Positions 16,948 to 25,699 of a stretch of 35,608 nt of DNA are shown piece after piece. Below the pieces are notes generated by a model. It was not told the origin of the DNA. It searched no databases and was given only the letters and a program-made list of their open reading frames with translations. A program made the translations under genes and the position numbers. Origin of the DNA: Bacteroidetes bacterium 4572_114 (GTDB lineage: Bacteria; Bacteroidota; Bacteroidia; Bacteroidales; 4484-276); the NCBI GenBank assembly GCA_002254335.1, contig NIVA01000007.1, forward strand, positions 1 to 35,608, given 5' to 3'. How positions within the stretch are numbered: position 1 is the stretch's first letter; each line of letters starts with the position of its first letter.

Positions 16948-18489
16948 ATGAAAACACAGGCACACAATATTCTTCTTGTTTTACTGGCCCTGATGTTATA
17001 CGCACATGCAGGGGGCCAGCCTGATTTTTACCTCAAAGCTGGCAAACCTGTTGATTTTGATCCCGAAACCGCAAGCAACCTTTATGCTGCCGATTCAAGC
17101 CATTGTTATTTGCTGCGCCTATCCAATAAGGGATGCATCGAATTTAATACAGGCAACGATGCCTTTATTGAGGCTTTTGATAAGGGCTTAAATCCTGACA
17201 ATTCTATCAGGCTTACCCTAAACTCTCCTAAAAAGTACAGGCGGCTCCAACCGATTGTGTTTCATAAAACAAATGACGGCTATTTAATTTTATGCAAATT
17301 CTACACCTCTGCCAATAAAATAATGAAAGCTTTTCTTATCCGGGCAGATGATACCGGCCATGTTAATAATGAATTGAAGGTTGTTGCTAAAATTGAAAAC
17401 GTCGAACCATCATTAAAAGATTTTCATTTTTTCGATCTTAAAAAAATATTTGAAGGGGAAGAAGCAAGGTATGTGCTTTCCATTTCAACCCCTGCCGAAC
17501 TTTTAATACCTGAGCGAATAAATTTCCTGATATTTGACGAGCAGCTTAATTTGATTGGTGAACGGCTTATTGATTTCCCTGACGATGTTTTGGACTATGA
17601 ATTTTCAGAAATATTATCGGGGATTGGCGGGCCTGTTTTTTTTAGGATAGAGGTCACTAATCCATATTTTCCTGAGAAAACCGTTCACCAGCTTATTGTG
17701 TATGATGTTTTTAAAGACAGGCACCAATCCTTCGAATTTGAATTTGAGCAGGGCAAGATCGCCAAAGCAGGCCTGTTCAAACTTGAAGAAAATAAAATAG
17801 GTTTAACGGGATATTACACAAAAGACGACAAATCTGATGAGCCTGCCGGTGTATTTTATTATGTATTCGATCCTTATGGTGGAAGCCTGCTCAGGCAAAA
17901 AATTTTCAATTTGACCGAAGATGGTTTAAACAGGATCGGCCCCGGCAACCTTGAATCAAAATCAGGGCACGAACATCTGTGCCCTAAATCCATCCACTTG
18001 TCCACCAACAATAATATTGTCCTTGCCTTTGAGTACAACTGGAAAGATATGATGCTGATCCGCGACCAGGAAGGCAAGCTATACCCTAAACAAGTTTTTA
18101 AGGCCAACGAAATTATAATTTTTAATTTCAGTCCAACTGACGCTTTTATTAATATGGGCATCATCCCCAAGCAGCAACTCCTTAACTCCAGGCAGGGATA
18201 TCTTGGATTTTTTAGTTTTCTTATAGGCCAGGAATTGATGCTAATTTATAACGATCATCCCAAAAACCTGAAAGAATACCAAGGCAACAAACTTAAAACC
18301 ATGAAAACACGCTTCGGGCCTGTAATCGTAAATTATAATATCAACAAGTCAACCTACCTAAAAAAGCCACTTGAATTTGGCAAAAGCCCCTGTATTTGCA
18401 AACCCCATGATGTTATTAAACTCTCAGAAAATTCAATGCTATTTTTAAACAAGGGCACAAAAAGCAGGTTAATTAAAATCGGGTTTTAA
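16948..18489 (+). CDS. Secreted protein of unknown function
   Basis: The 513-residue protein has a signal peptide (MKTQAHNILLVLLALMLYAH) and no further membrane segment, lipobox or T9SS tail. The body is rich in short beta-strand-like stretches with recurring polar turns, which could be a beta-propeller, but no repeat motif is regular enough to name. A C-terminal CICKPHD motif holds two of its few cysteines. I do not recognise the family. It is divergent from the MFS pair and likely periplasmic. Confidence 0.7.
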   Translation: MKTQAHNILLVLLALMLYAHAGGQPDFYLKAGKPVDFDPETASNLYAADSSHCYLLRLSNKGCIEFNTGNDAFIEAFDKGLNPDNSIRLTLNSPKKYRRLQPIVFHKTNDGYLILCKFYTSANKIMKAFLIRADDTGHVNNELKVVAKIENVEPSLKDFHFFDLKKIFEGEEARYVLSISTPAELLIPERINFLIFDEQLNLIGERLIDFPDDVLDYEFSEILSGIGGPVFFRIEVTNPYFPEKTVHQLIVYDVFKDRHQSFEFEFEQGKIAKAGLFKLEENKIGLTGYYTKDDKSDEPAGVFYYVFDPYGGSLLRQKIFNLTEDGLNRIGPGNLESKSGHEHLCPKSIHLSTNNNIVLAFEYNWKDMMLIRDQEGKLYPKQVFKANEIIIFNFSPTDAFINMGIIPKQQLLNSRQGYLGFFSFLIGQELMLIYNDHPKNLKEYQGNKLKTMKTRFGPVIVNYNINKSTYLKKPLEFGKSPCICKPHDVIKLSENSMLFLNKGTKSRLIKIGF

Positions 18490-18878
18490 ATTAATATTCG
18501 ATGCTATCTTTGAAAACAGACTTTGCGTGGGAGGCACGGCCGAAGCAATCTGTCTCAACATTGCAGCGGCTTATTAGTGCCAAAGTACCTCGCATATGAG
18601 ATGCCATTATTTTTCCTGAAATCTCCTGTAACAAGACTCTGACTGGTCTTCGACTCAGTCAGGTCTTGGGGGCAATGACTTGTCAGAGTCAGATACCGAT
18701 AATTATTTGGACAAGTCCTGACATGGTCAAAACAAGAAAGGAACCGAATTTTGGTTAAGGCACACCATACCCAATTCCCCTTTCCCCTTTTCCCTTTTTC
18801 CTTTTCCCTTTTCCCCGCCCCCCCTTCTTCCTCGAATTAATTACCTATTTTTGCCGCCAAACAAAACAATCGGTTTTT
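18490..18878. other. Intergenic region with REP-like fragments and a pyrimidine-rich tract
   Basis: No coding sequence seen. TATCTTTG at 18505-18512 resembles a -7 box with no gene behind it. The stretch 18523-18552 (tgcgtgggaggcacggccga, then agcaatctgt) resembles a widespread intergenic repeat built on GAAGCAATCT. A hairpin at 18635-18665 pairs ctgactg with cagtcag, extended by gac/gtc around a one-base bulge. Bases 18770-18830 are a C/T-only tract of cccttttc words just ahead of the mqnB promoter. Confidence 0.5.
18846..18853 (+). promoter_or_regulatory. Candidate -7 box for mqnB (TATTTTTG)
   Basis: TATTTTTG, 25 bases before the mqnB ATG. Confidence 0.55.
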
Positions 18879-19571
18879 ATGAAAATCCTTATCCTTACTG
18901 CAACAGAACTTGAAGCAAGGCCTTTGAAAGAGAAGCTAAAACCGATAATTGAAAAAGATGTTCGCATTGAAAGATTTCTCTACGGGGGCATAACCATAGA
19001 TGTGCTTGTGAGCGGCATCGGCATGGTTGCCAAGGCATATCAGTTGGGCCGTTACTTGCAAAAGGGGAAATATGACCTGGCCCTCAACGTTGGGATTGCA
19101 GGAAGTTTTAACAAAGAAACCCCGATTGGTTCGGTGGTCAATGTGGTGCAAGACCGGTTTGCGGAAATGGGCGCCCAGGACGGTGACGATTTTATTGGGA
19201 TCGCTGAAATGAATTTTGAGGAATTTAAAACATATCCTTACACAAATGGAATATTGAGAAATGGCACTGATTTCGGTAAATTTGGTTTGGATGACATGAA
19301 AAAAGCGAATGGGATTACTGCAAACACTATTCATGGAAAACATGAGACAATTTCAAGGATAACCAAAAAATTCAACCCTGATATTGAAACCATGGGCGGG
19401 GCGGCATTTTTGTTTGTGTGCATGTCCGAAAAAATACCCTGTGCACAAATCCGTTCAATTTCAAATTATGTAGAAGTAAGGGACCGGTTGAAATGGAAGG
19501 TACCGTTGGCAATTGCGCAGTTGACGCAAGAAGTGATGAAGGTAATTGAAAATATAAACAGAAAAGGTTAG
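18879..19571 (+). CDS. mqnB: Futalosine hydrolase MqnB
   Basis: The 230-residue nucleoside phosphorylase/hydrolase-fold enzyme cleaves the base from futalosine or aminofutalosine to give dehypoxanthine futalosine in menaquinone synthesis. Features are the start MKILILTATELEA, VSGIGMVAKAYQLG, LNVGIAGSF (base/ribose pocket), VVQDRFAEMGAQDGD typical of MqnB, and PDIETMGGAAFLFVC followed by IRSISNYVE near the C-terminus. MTA/SAH nucleosidase is the nearest alternative, but the AEMGAQDGDDF stretch and the presence of mqnD just downstream favour MqnB. Confidence 0.9.
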   Translation: MKILILTATELEARPLKEKLKPIIEKDVRIERFLYGGITIDVLVSGIGMVAKAYQLGRYLQKGKYDLALNVGIAGSFNKETPIGSVVNVVQDRFAEMGAQDGDDFIGIAEMNFEEFKTYPYTNGILRNGTDFGKFGLDDMKKANGITANTIHGKHETISRITKKFNPDIETMGGAAFLFVCMSEKIPCAQIRSISNYVEVRDRLKWKVPLAIAQLTQEVMKVIENINRKG

Positions 19572-19622
19572 TGTAAAATGATAAAAATCATCAACAAAAT
19601 GAACAGATGTCTAACCAATAAT

Positions 19623-20093
19623 ATGAAACTTAAAACTATAAGGTTTTTGATGTTTGGGATATTGACGTTAACAATAATCTCCTGCACTAAAATCTGCAAT
19701 GTAGATTGTTTCACCCCGCCGGGCGACCTAAGGCTAAAGATTACCAATGAAGCAGATTCAACCGATTTAATTTTTACCGGCGTTTATAATGCCGATTCTA
19801 TTGCTATATTTTACCTGGATAATAATGTGAAAAGAAACATCGAATTATCCATCTACACCGATTCGGTAAATCAAAGATCAATGATCTCTTCCGCTGAAAT
19901 TGCCTGGAAAAGTGTGGAGGGTTTTAAAGATTATTTCTTATATCTTAATTGGGAGGAAGTTGACACACTTTACTTAGACGTGGTATCGGCTACCGAAAAC
20001 TGCTGTACCTATCATCCCTTCATTTATTTTGGGATTAACGGTACTGAAACAGAATTTGATACAACTGATTATATGTACGATTTTAAGAAATGA
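19623..20093 (+). CDS. Small lipoprotein of unknown function
   Basis: The frame is open from ATG 19578, but ATG 19623 gives a clean lipoprotein signal (MKLKTIRFLMFGILTLTIIS before Cys), so I place the start there. The mature ~135 residues are polar and beta-rich with a paired-Cys ENCCTYH segment near the C-terminus. No family recognised. It lies between mqnB and mqnD in the same direction and may be co-transcribed with them, but nothing links it to menaquinone synthesis. Confidence 0.7.
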   Translation: MKLKTIRFLMFGILTLTIISCTKICNVDCFTPPGDLRLKITNEADSTDLIFTGVYNADSIAIFYLDNNVKRNIELSIYTDSVNQRSMISSAEIAWKSVEGFKDYFLYLNWEEVDTLYLDVVSATENCCTYHPFIYFGINGTETEFDTTDYMYDFKK

Positions 20094-20105
20094 AAAAAGA
20101 AAAAA

Positions 20106-20160
20106 TAACCACAGGGGCACAAAGGCACAGAGAAAAAAACTTAGTGTCTTTGTGGTGGGA
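20106..20160. repeat. Dispersed intergenic inverted repeat (accacag...ctttgtggt type)
   Basis: The sequence accacaggggcacaaaggca followed at ~20143-20159 by cttagtgtctttgtggt is an imperfect palindrome. It matches a repeat I know as common between genes in Bacteroidota (accacagaggcacaaaggcacagag). It lies between the lipoprotein gene and mqnD and may cap the upstream transcript. Confidence 0.65.
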
Positions 20161-20170
20161 TTAAAAACGA

Positions 20171-21028
20171 ATGAAAACAAAAATAACCCTCGGCTTTTCG
20201 CCCTGCCCCAACGATACTTTTATCTTCGATGCCATGATACATCAGAAGATCGATACCTGTGGGCTGGAATTTGAATTTCAATTTGGGGATGTTGAGGAAT
20301 TGAACCAGATGGCCGCACAAAGCAAACTCGATGTTACCAAGCTGTCGTTCAATGCTTTCTTTTCTGTTGCCGATAAATATTGCTTATTAAATTCGGGGGC
20401 TGCACTTGGCAAAAACAATGGCCCTCTTTTGATAAGCAAAAACAAACATCCTGAAAAAGATATCCCCAAATTAAAAATTGCCATCCCAGGGCGCAACACC
20501 ACTGCAAACCTCCTGCTTTCGGTAGCTTTCCCCGGGGCGCACAATAAAATTGAATATCTGTTTTCTGATATCGAAACCGCCGTAATAAATGGTGATGTCG
20601 ATGCCGGCCTCATCATTCACGAAAACCGTTTCACTTATTCTGACAGAGGCCTCCATAAAATTATTGACCTGGGCGAATACTGGGAAAAATTAACCTCCTC
20701 CCCTATCCCACTTGGAGGCATTGCCGTAAAAAGGGAACTTAGGCGGGACCTTCAATTAAAAATAGATAAGATTTTAACAAACAGTGTCAGGTACGCTTTT
20801 GACCATCCACGGGGGCCTTTAAGTTTTATTAAGGCACATGCCCAGGAAATGGATGAGGAAGTAATGTATAAGCACATCAAGCTTTATGTTAACAATTTTA
20901 CCCGTGATTTGGGCACGGACGGCAAAAAGGCCGTGAACACACTTTACAGAAAAGCCCGCGAAATGAATTTAGTTGAAGATATTAACCGGGATTTGTTTAT
21001 CGACTATTTATACAATATAAAAAGGTAA
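20171..21028 (+). CDS. mqnD: 1,4-dihydroxy-6-naphthoate synthase MqnD
   Basis: The 285-residue enzyme converts cyclic dehypoxanthine futalosine to 1,4-dihydroxy-6-naphthoate, the last dedicated step before prenylation in the futalosine pathway. MqnD marks are LGFSPCPNDTFIFDAM near the N-terminus, DVTKLSFNAFF, LGKNNGPLLI, IPGRNTTANLLL, DAGLIIHENRFTY and PIPLGGIAVKREL. The fold is periplasmic-binding-protein-like but there is no signal peptide, as expected. MqnA is the main alternative and is excluded by the SPCPNDTF start. The next gene starts one base after the stop. Confidence 0.93.
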   Translation: MKTKITLGFSPCPNDTFIFDAMIHQKIDTCGLEFEFQFGDVEELNQMAAQSKLDVTKLSFNAFFSVADKYCLLNSGAALGKNNGPLLISKNKHPEKDIPKLKIAIPGRNTTANLLLSVAFPGAHNKIEYLFSDIETAVINGDVDAGLIIHENRFTYSDRGLHKIIDLGEYWEKLTSSPIPLGGIAVKRELRRDLQLKIDKILTNSVRYAFDHPRGPLSFIKAHAQEMDEEVMYKHIKLYVNNFTRDLGTDGKKAVNTLYRKAREMNLVEDINRDLFIDYLYNIKR

Positions 21029-21144
21029 TATGACACAAGAATTATTAACAGTTGGAGTGATTGGAAAATCACTAAAAGAAAATGAAAACCGGGTAGCTAT
21101 CCATCCAGAACATATTAAACGGATCCCCAAAAGATTAAGGATGA

Positions 21145-21271
21145 AGATTACATTTGAGGTTGGATATGGATTAAAATTTGGAATGGATGATAAAGCAATA
21201 GCCACTCAGATTACATTTGAGGTTGGATATGGATTAAAATTTGGAATGGATGATAAAGCAATAGCCACTCA
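21145..21271 (+). repeat. 63-base perfect tandem duplication inside the dehydrogenase gene
   Basis: Two identical 63-base copies, first 21145-21207, second from 21208; identity runs to 21271. It encodes ITFEVGYGLKFGMDDKAIAT plus one residue, twice. Confidence 0.95.
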
Positions 21272-21350
21272 TACATCCGGACGAGTTGCATCACGAGAAG
21301 AAATACTTAATAATTTTGATTGCGTGCTAATGCCTAAGCCTCTTGCAGAG

Positions 21351-21402
21351 GATTTGAAACAAGTTCACAAAGGAGGGATTTGAAACAAGTTCACAAAGGA
21401 GC
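21351..21402 (+). repeat. 26-base tandem duplication causing a frameshift
   Basis: gatttgaaacaagttcacaa plus aggag occurs at 21351 and 21377; the copies differ only in the last base (g/c). Because 26 is not a multiple of three, the frame is lost. Confidence 0.95.
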
Positions 21403-22290
21403 AATTGTTTGGGGATGGCCTCATTGTGTACAGCAAAAAGAAATTACTCAAATATCCATTGATAGAAAATTAACGCTTATTGCATGGGAAGAAATGTTCA
21501 AATGGAGTAAATCGGGTGATAAAAACATGCATATATTCTATAAAAACAATGAAATTGCAGGTTATGCAGGTGTAAATCATGCATTAAGCCTAATAGGTGT
21601 TATAGGAAATTATGGTAAACCACGAAAAGCCGCAATTCTAAGTTTTGGTTCTGTGAGCAGAGGAGCGGTATATGCGCTGCAAGGCCAAGGAGCCACAAAC
21701 ATTACCGTTTACACGCGTAGATTGCCAACAGATGTTGCTGAACAATTACCGGGCGTAGTATTTAAACAAATGCAAAATGACGAATTTGGAAATTTACTTT
21801 CTATAGAACCTGATGGAAGTACTCGTCCATTTTCAGAAGCCTTATCCGATGTTCAAATTATTGTTAATGGTACTTTACAAGATATTGAACATCCTTTAAT
21901 GTTTATTCCGAAAGAAAAATCTAATATCTTGAAGGATGGCACTCTAATTATCGACATAAGCTGTGATGAAGGTATGGGTTTTTGGTGCTCGAAACCTACT
22001 ACATTTGAACATCCGTTAATTAATGCTGATGGCAAATTTTATTATGCGGTTGACCACAGTCCAAGTTATTATTGGAATGCCGCTTCTTGGGATATTTCTG
22101 AAGCACTATTACCTTTTTTACCCATTGTAATGAAGGGAGAGAAAGCTTGGGAGAAGGACAAAACCATCTCAAAAGCCATAGAAATAAAAGAGGGAATAAT
22201 TCAAAACCAAAAAATCATTTCATTCCAAAAACGTGAAAAAGAATATCCATACAAATTGCTTTAGTTGACATTATTATGGAAAATTACATT

Positions 22291-22425
22291 GTATAACAAA
22301 GGCTATAAAAAATAGGCGGTTTAGTAGTAATATCAAGGCTTGTAGCCCGTTTAAACTTCATCATAAGTTGTAAATTTGTGCTTCGCAATCGCCTACATTT
22401 TCATAGCCAAGACCGTTGCCAACAA
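22291..22425. repeat. Structured ~130-base imperfect palindrome (attC-like or MITE-like)
   Basis: Arms 22301-22318 (ggctat...taggcg) and 22390-22408 (cgccta...atagcc) are complementary with one unpaired step in the middle. Outside them lie AAC (22295-22297) and GTT (22415-22417). The loop holds two further small hairpins (ggct/agcc; aactt/aagtt). This bottom-strand fold resembles an integron attC site, but the R boxes do not fit the consensus well. A miniature element is an alternative. Confidence 0.5.
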
Positions 22426-22478
22426 TACTAATCAATGCCTCTAAACATAACAATGTTCCCATATTGCGAATTTTATAA

Positions 22479-22486
22479 TATCTTTG
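22479..22486 (+). promoter_or_regulatory. Candidate -7 box for higB (TATCTTTG)
   Basis: TATCTTTG, 22 bases before the higB ATG, fits TAnnTTTG. Confidence 0.55.
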
Positions 22487-22508
22487 CATTTAAGACTATT
22501 TTATAATA

Positions 22509-22805
22509 ATGGAAAGAGTATTTGCCAAAAGCACATTAAGAGAATACCGGGAAAAGCATCCTGGTTCAGGGCAATATTTAAAAACATGGTATGATACTGC
22601 AATGAGTTCAGATTGGAATAACCCTAATGAGGTCAAACAGACTTATGCAAATGCAAGTATTTTAAAAGATAACAGGATTGTATTTATTATAAAAGGAAAC
22701 TCGTATAGACTCGTGACGAAGTTCAATTTCACAAAAAAATGGATTTTTATTAGATTTATTGGTTCTCATAATAAGTATGATAAAATTGATGCAAACACGA
22801 TTTAA
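22509..22805 (+). CDS. higB: HigB family mRNA interferase toxin
   Basis: The 98-residue protein matches the HigB toxin family along its length: TLREYREKHPGSGQYLKTWY, a W-NNPNEVKQTY segment, NRIVFIIKGNSYRLVTKFNF and the C-terminal FIRFIGSHNKYDKIDANTI. Members fold like RelE and cut mRNA on the ribosome. The frame and the C-terminal signature are intact, so it may be active. It precedes its antitoxin, the usual order for this family, with an 11-base gap. Confidence 0.9.
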   Translation: MERVFAKSTLREYREKHPGSGQYLKTWYDTAMSSDWNNPNEVKQTYANASILKDNRIVFIIKGNSYRLVTKFNFTKKWIFIRFIGSHNKYDKIDANTI

Positions 22806-22816
22806 AGATTAAAGAC

Positions 22817-23185
22817 ATGAATATAAAACCGATTAAAACAGAAAGTGATTATCGAACAGCTCTAAAAAGGCTTGAAGTAATTTTTGATGCAGAGATAGGC
22901 ACACAAGAAAGTGATGAGGCAGATGTTCTGGGACTAATGATTGATGATTATGAAAAAAAATATTATCCTATTGAAGCACCTGACCCAATAGAAGCAATAA
23001 AAATCAGAATGGAAGAAATGCAGCTTAAACAAGTTGACTTGGTAGTTGAGATTGGCGGAAAAAGCAGGGTTTCTGAGATTCTTAATCGCCGACGTAAATT
23101 GACTGTTGATATGATTCGTAATTTGACAACCAGATTAAATCTTTCTCCAGGACTATTGATTAATGATTATCAGTTAATGAGATGA
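22817..23185 (+). CDS. higA: HigA-type helix-turn-helix antitoxin
   Basis: The 122-residue protein has an acidic N-terminal half (ESDEADVLGLMIDDYEKKYY) that in relatives wraps the toxin. An XRE-type helix-turn-helix follows at about 60-115 (MEEMQLKQVDLVVEIGGKSR, then VSEILNRRRKLT). It should neutralise HigB and repress the operon promoter. The AAAGA just upstream of ATG 22817 is a weak ribosome site. Unlike the other two addiction loci in this window, both partners here are whole. Confidence 0.88.
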   Translation: MNIKPIKTESDYRTALKRLEVIFDAEIGTQESDEADVLGLMIDDYEKKYYPIEAPDPIEAIKIRMEEMQLKQVDLVVEIGGKSRVSEILNRRRKLTVDMIRNLTTRLNLSPGLLINDYQLMR

Positions 23186-23310
23186 ATAAAGGGCATTTTT
23201 CATATACCCCTAAAAGCAGTTTACACTTCTTCGGATGAATGCTTATTTATTTTCTTTGTGAAACAATGAAAGATGCCGAATAAAGTACTAACACACACAA
23301 GCATAGCCAG

Positions 23311-23325
23311 CCCCGATTTTCGGGG
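23311..23325. other. Short hairpin (ccccga/tcgggg)
   Basis: A 6-base perfect stem with a TTT loop in the 252-base gap between higA and hypD. No T-run follows on the + strand, so it is a weak terminator candidate. The rest of the gap shows only a ccgtacgg palindrome near 23391 and no gene. Confidence 0.45.
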
Positions 23326-23437
23326 ATCAAAACATTAAAGACCATTCGCATATCCATACAGACCCATACGGGCCAATTACACGAAGTGAATCCGTACGGA
23401 CTATGTATCGCAAGTCTAACGGCAAAACTATAAACAG

Positions 23438-24520
23438 ATGAAATACATTGACGAATACAGAAATAAAGGCCTCGTAATTAAGATAGCCGACAGGATTAAA
23501 AAAATATCAACCCGTAAGGTAAACCTGATGGAAGTATGTGGCGGGCACACCATGTCAATCCAAAAATTCGGCATACCTTACCTTTTGCCAGCTACGGTAA
23601 ATTTACTTTCAGGCCCGGGATGCCCTGTGTGTGTTTCCAGCCGCAAATTCATCGATCATGCTGTGGCCCTGTCGCGGTTGCCCAATGTTGTTATTGCCAC
23701 ATTTGGCGATTTGATACGTGTGCCCGGATCAACCTCAACCCTCGATAAGGAGAAAGCTGCCGGGGCAGATATCAGGATCGTTTATTCAATAATGGAAGCA
23801 ATAAATTTTGCAATTAAATTACCCGAAAAAAAGATAATATTCCTCGGTATTGGCTTTGAGACCACGGCCCCTACAAGTGCTGCCGGTATTGCTTACGCCG
23901 ACAAAGAAAACATCGGTAACTTCTTTTTCCTTAGCTCACATAAAATTATGCCACCGGCAATGTCGGCATTAATTGACGAGGGTGTTAAAATTGATGGATA
24001 TATCGGCCCGGGCCATGTAAGCACCATCACAGGGTCGGGGATGTACGAGGATATTGCCGGGAAATTCAACCTTGGTGTCGTAATCTCCGGTTTCGAGCCG
24101 GTTGACCTTTTGCAATCAATTTATATGCTTGTAGATCAAATTGAAAACAACAGGCAGGAGGTTGCCATTCAGTATAAACGTTTTGTAAAGCCCGAAGGGA
24201 ACACCAAAGCAAAACAACTATTAGAAGATGTATTTGAACTAAAAGACGACTGGTGGAGGGGATTAGGTATTTTACCAAAAAGCGGGTTGCAATTAAGGGA
24301 AAAATACGCAAGGTTTGATGCCACGAAAAATTTCGAAGTTGAAATCGAGAAAACCATCGAACCCAAGGGATGTATTTGTGGAGAGATACTAAAAGGCCTG
24401 AAAACCCCAAAAGATTGTAAACTATTTGCCAAAGCCTGCTCACCACAAAACCCCATCGGTGCCTGCATGGTTTCCAGCGAAGGATCATGCCACGCCTTTT
24501 ATAAGTATAATAGAGGTTAG
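23438..24520 (+). CDS. hypD: Hydrogenase maturation protein HypD
   Basis: The 360-residue [4Fe-4S] protein, with HypC, is the scaffold on which the Fe(CN)2CO group of [NiFe]-hydrogenase is assembled. The family motifs are all present: MEVCGGHTM near residue 31, LLSGPGCPVCV near 57, FGDLIRVPGS, GIGFETTAPTSA, and GPGHVSTITG. The C-terminal cysteines CICGEILKG, KDCKLFAKACSPQNPIGACM and GSCHA hold the Fe-S cluster. Length is normal. It begins the hyp group here, but no hypC is found beside it, which is unusual since HypC is its direct partner. Confidence 0.96.
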   Translation: MKYIDEYRNKGLVIKIADRIKKISTRKVNLMEVCGGHTMSIQKFGIPYLLPATVNLLSGPGCPVCVSSRKFIDHAVALSRLPNVVIATFGDLIRVPGSTSTLDKEKAAGADIRIVYSIMEAINFAIKLPEKKIIFLGIGFETTAPTSAAGIAYADKENIGNFFFLSSHKIMPPAMSALIDEGVKIDGYIGPGHVSTITGSGMYEDIAGKFNLGVVISGFEPVDLLQSIYMLVDQIENNRQEVAIQYKRFVKPEGNTKAKQLLEDVFELKDDWWRGLGILPKSGLQLREKYARFDATKNFEVEIEKTIEPKGCICGEILKGLKTPKDCKLFAKACSPQNPIGACMVSSEGSCHAFYKYNRG

Positions 24521-24612
24521 AGTTGAATGCCGGGTGCCGGGTGCCGGGACTTCAAACCTACAAATTTAGACTCTAAGTTTAGTGGTAAATAATACTTTTC
24601 GGAGTGTACTCA

Positions 24613-24655
24613 AACTTTTAACTTTTAACTTTTATCTTTTAACTTTTAACTTTCT
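24613..24655. repeat. Heptamer repeat (acttttA)n abutting the hypE start codon
   Basis: About six copies of a 7-base unit fill the leader right up to the hypE ATG, leaving no Shine-Dalgarno site. A shorter gccgggt repeat (three units) lies at about 24528-24548. Copy-number changes would alter the hypE leader length. Confidence 0.85.
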
Positions 24656-25675
24656 ATGAATTCAAACAGCAAAATCCTACTAGGCCACGGAAGTGGCGGA
24701 AAACTTTCACACGAATTGATCAGTGACATTTTTCTTAAATATTTTAACAACGAGATCCTTGGTGCGCAAACCGATTCGGCGGTGCTTGATATTCCCGGCC
24801 GGCACCTTTCTTTTACAACCGATTCGTATGTTGTTGACCCAATATTTTTTCAGGGCGGGAATATTGGAAAACTGGCAGTTTGTGGTACCATAAACGATAT
24901 AGCTGTTTCGGGGGCCAAACCATTGTACCTGAGTTGTGGTTTTATAATTGAAGAGGGATTTGCCCTGACTGATTTGGAGACCATAGCAAAAACCATGGCC
25001 GAAGAAGCTAAAAATGCCGGCGTAAAAATTGTTACCGGCGACACCAAAATCGTAAACAAGGGAAAATGTGATAAGATTTTCATCAACACGGCAGGTATTG
25101 GCGTTTTAGCCCCGGAGAAAAAAGATATAAGCTTTGGGGCCAACATCAAGCCAGGCGATAAGATTATTGTAAACGGTTCTATTGGCGATCATGGGATAGC
25201 TATTCTTGCAGCCCGCGAATCACTAAGTTTCCAGACTGATGTTCAATCTGATTGTGCATCTCTAAACGACCTCATCCAATCATGCCTCGCAAGTTCTGAA
25301 AACATAAAATTTATGCGCGATGCCACCCGTGGCGGGATTGCAACTGTGTTGTGCGAACTTGCAGAAAATAAAAACCTGGGGGTAATAATCGAAGAAAACG
25401 AAGTGCCGCTAAAAGATTTGGTTAAAGGCACATGCGAAGTTTTTGGTTTCGACCCACTTTACCTGGCCAACGAAGGAAAGGTAGTGATGGTGGCCGGGGC
25501 ACAAGATGCCGGACTTATTTTACAAAAGATGAGAAGCCACCCACTTGGGCAGGATGCCCGGATAATTGGCGAAATAACTAAAGGCCACCCTACTAAAGTT
25601 TTAATGCATACTGAAATAGGGGGCCGAAGGATCATCGACATGCTTGCCGGTGAAATGTTACCACGGATTTGCTAA
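24656..25675 (+). CDS. hypE: Hydrogenase maturation protein HypE (carbamoyl dehydratase)
   Basis: The 339-residue ATP-dependent enzyme dehydrates a carbamoyl group, received from HypF on its C-terminal Cys, to the thiocyanate that supplies CN ligands. It starts with LLGHGSGGKLSHELI and has TDSAVLDI, FTTDSYVVDPIFFQGGNIGK, GTINDIAVSGA, VTGDTK, NGSIGDHGIAI, MRDATRGGIATVL, and the essential C-terminal PRIC. Its partner HypF is not in the window. There is a 135-base gap after hypD containing mini-repeats, so it may be transcribed separately. Confidence 0.96.
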   Translation: MNSNSKILLGHGSGGKLSHELISDIFLKYFNNEILGAQTDSAVLDIPGRHLSFTTDSYVVDPIFFQGGNIGKLAVCGTINDIAVSGAKPLYLSCGFIIEEGFALTDLETIAKTMAEEAKNAGVKIVTGDTKIVNKGKCDKIFINTAGIGVLAPEKKDISFGANIKPGDKIIVNGSIGDHGIAILAARESLSFQTDVQSDCASLNDLIQSCLASSENIKFMRDATRGGIATVLCELAENKNLGVIIEENEVPLKDLVKGTCEVFGFDPLYLANEGKVVMVAGAQDAGLILQKMRSHPLGQDARIIGEITKGHPTKVLMHTEIGGRRIIDMLAGEMLPRIC

Positions 25676-25699
25676 ACCATACACTGAAAGAGTGCGGTT

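Larger units (their letters stand above)
21030..22264 (+). pseudogene. N5-(carboxyethyl)ornithine synthase/alanine dehydrogenase-like gene, broken by tandem duplications
   Basis: Two frames (21030-21383 and 21380-22264) together make one dehydrogenase of ~380 residues. The N-terminal part (GVIGKSLKENENRVAIHPEH) and a Rossmann region (AAILSFGSVSRGAVYALQGQ) resemble N5-(carboxyethyl)ornithine synthase and alanine dehydrogenase. Two tandem duplications interrupt it. A 63-base unit (21145-21207, repeated 21208-21270) adds 21 residues in frame. A 26-base unit (21351-21376, repeated 21377-21402) shifts the frame and ends the first half at 21383. Removing one 26-base copy restores EDLKQVHKGAIVWGW. 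Assembly error is possible. It starts one base after mqnD and is more A/T-rich, so transfer into this spot is possible. Confidence 0.75.

Noticed and set aside
22291..23185. Complete integron cassette carrying higBA
   Set aside because: Only one attC-like structure is seen, its R boxes fit poorly, and no site follows higA; kept only as a candidate.
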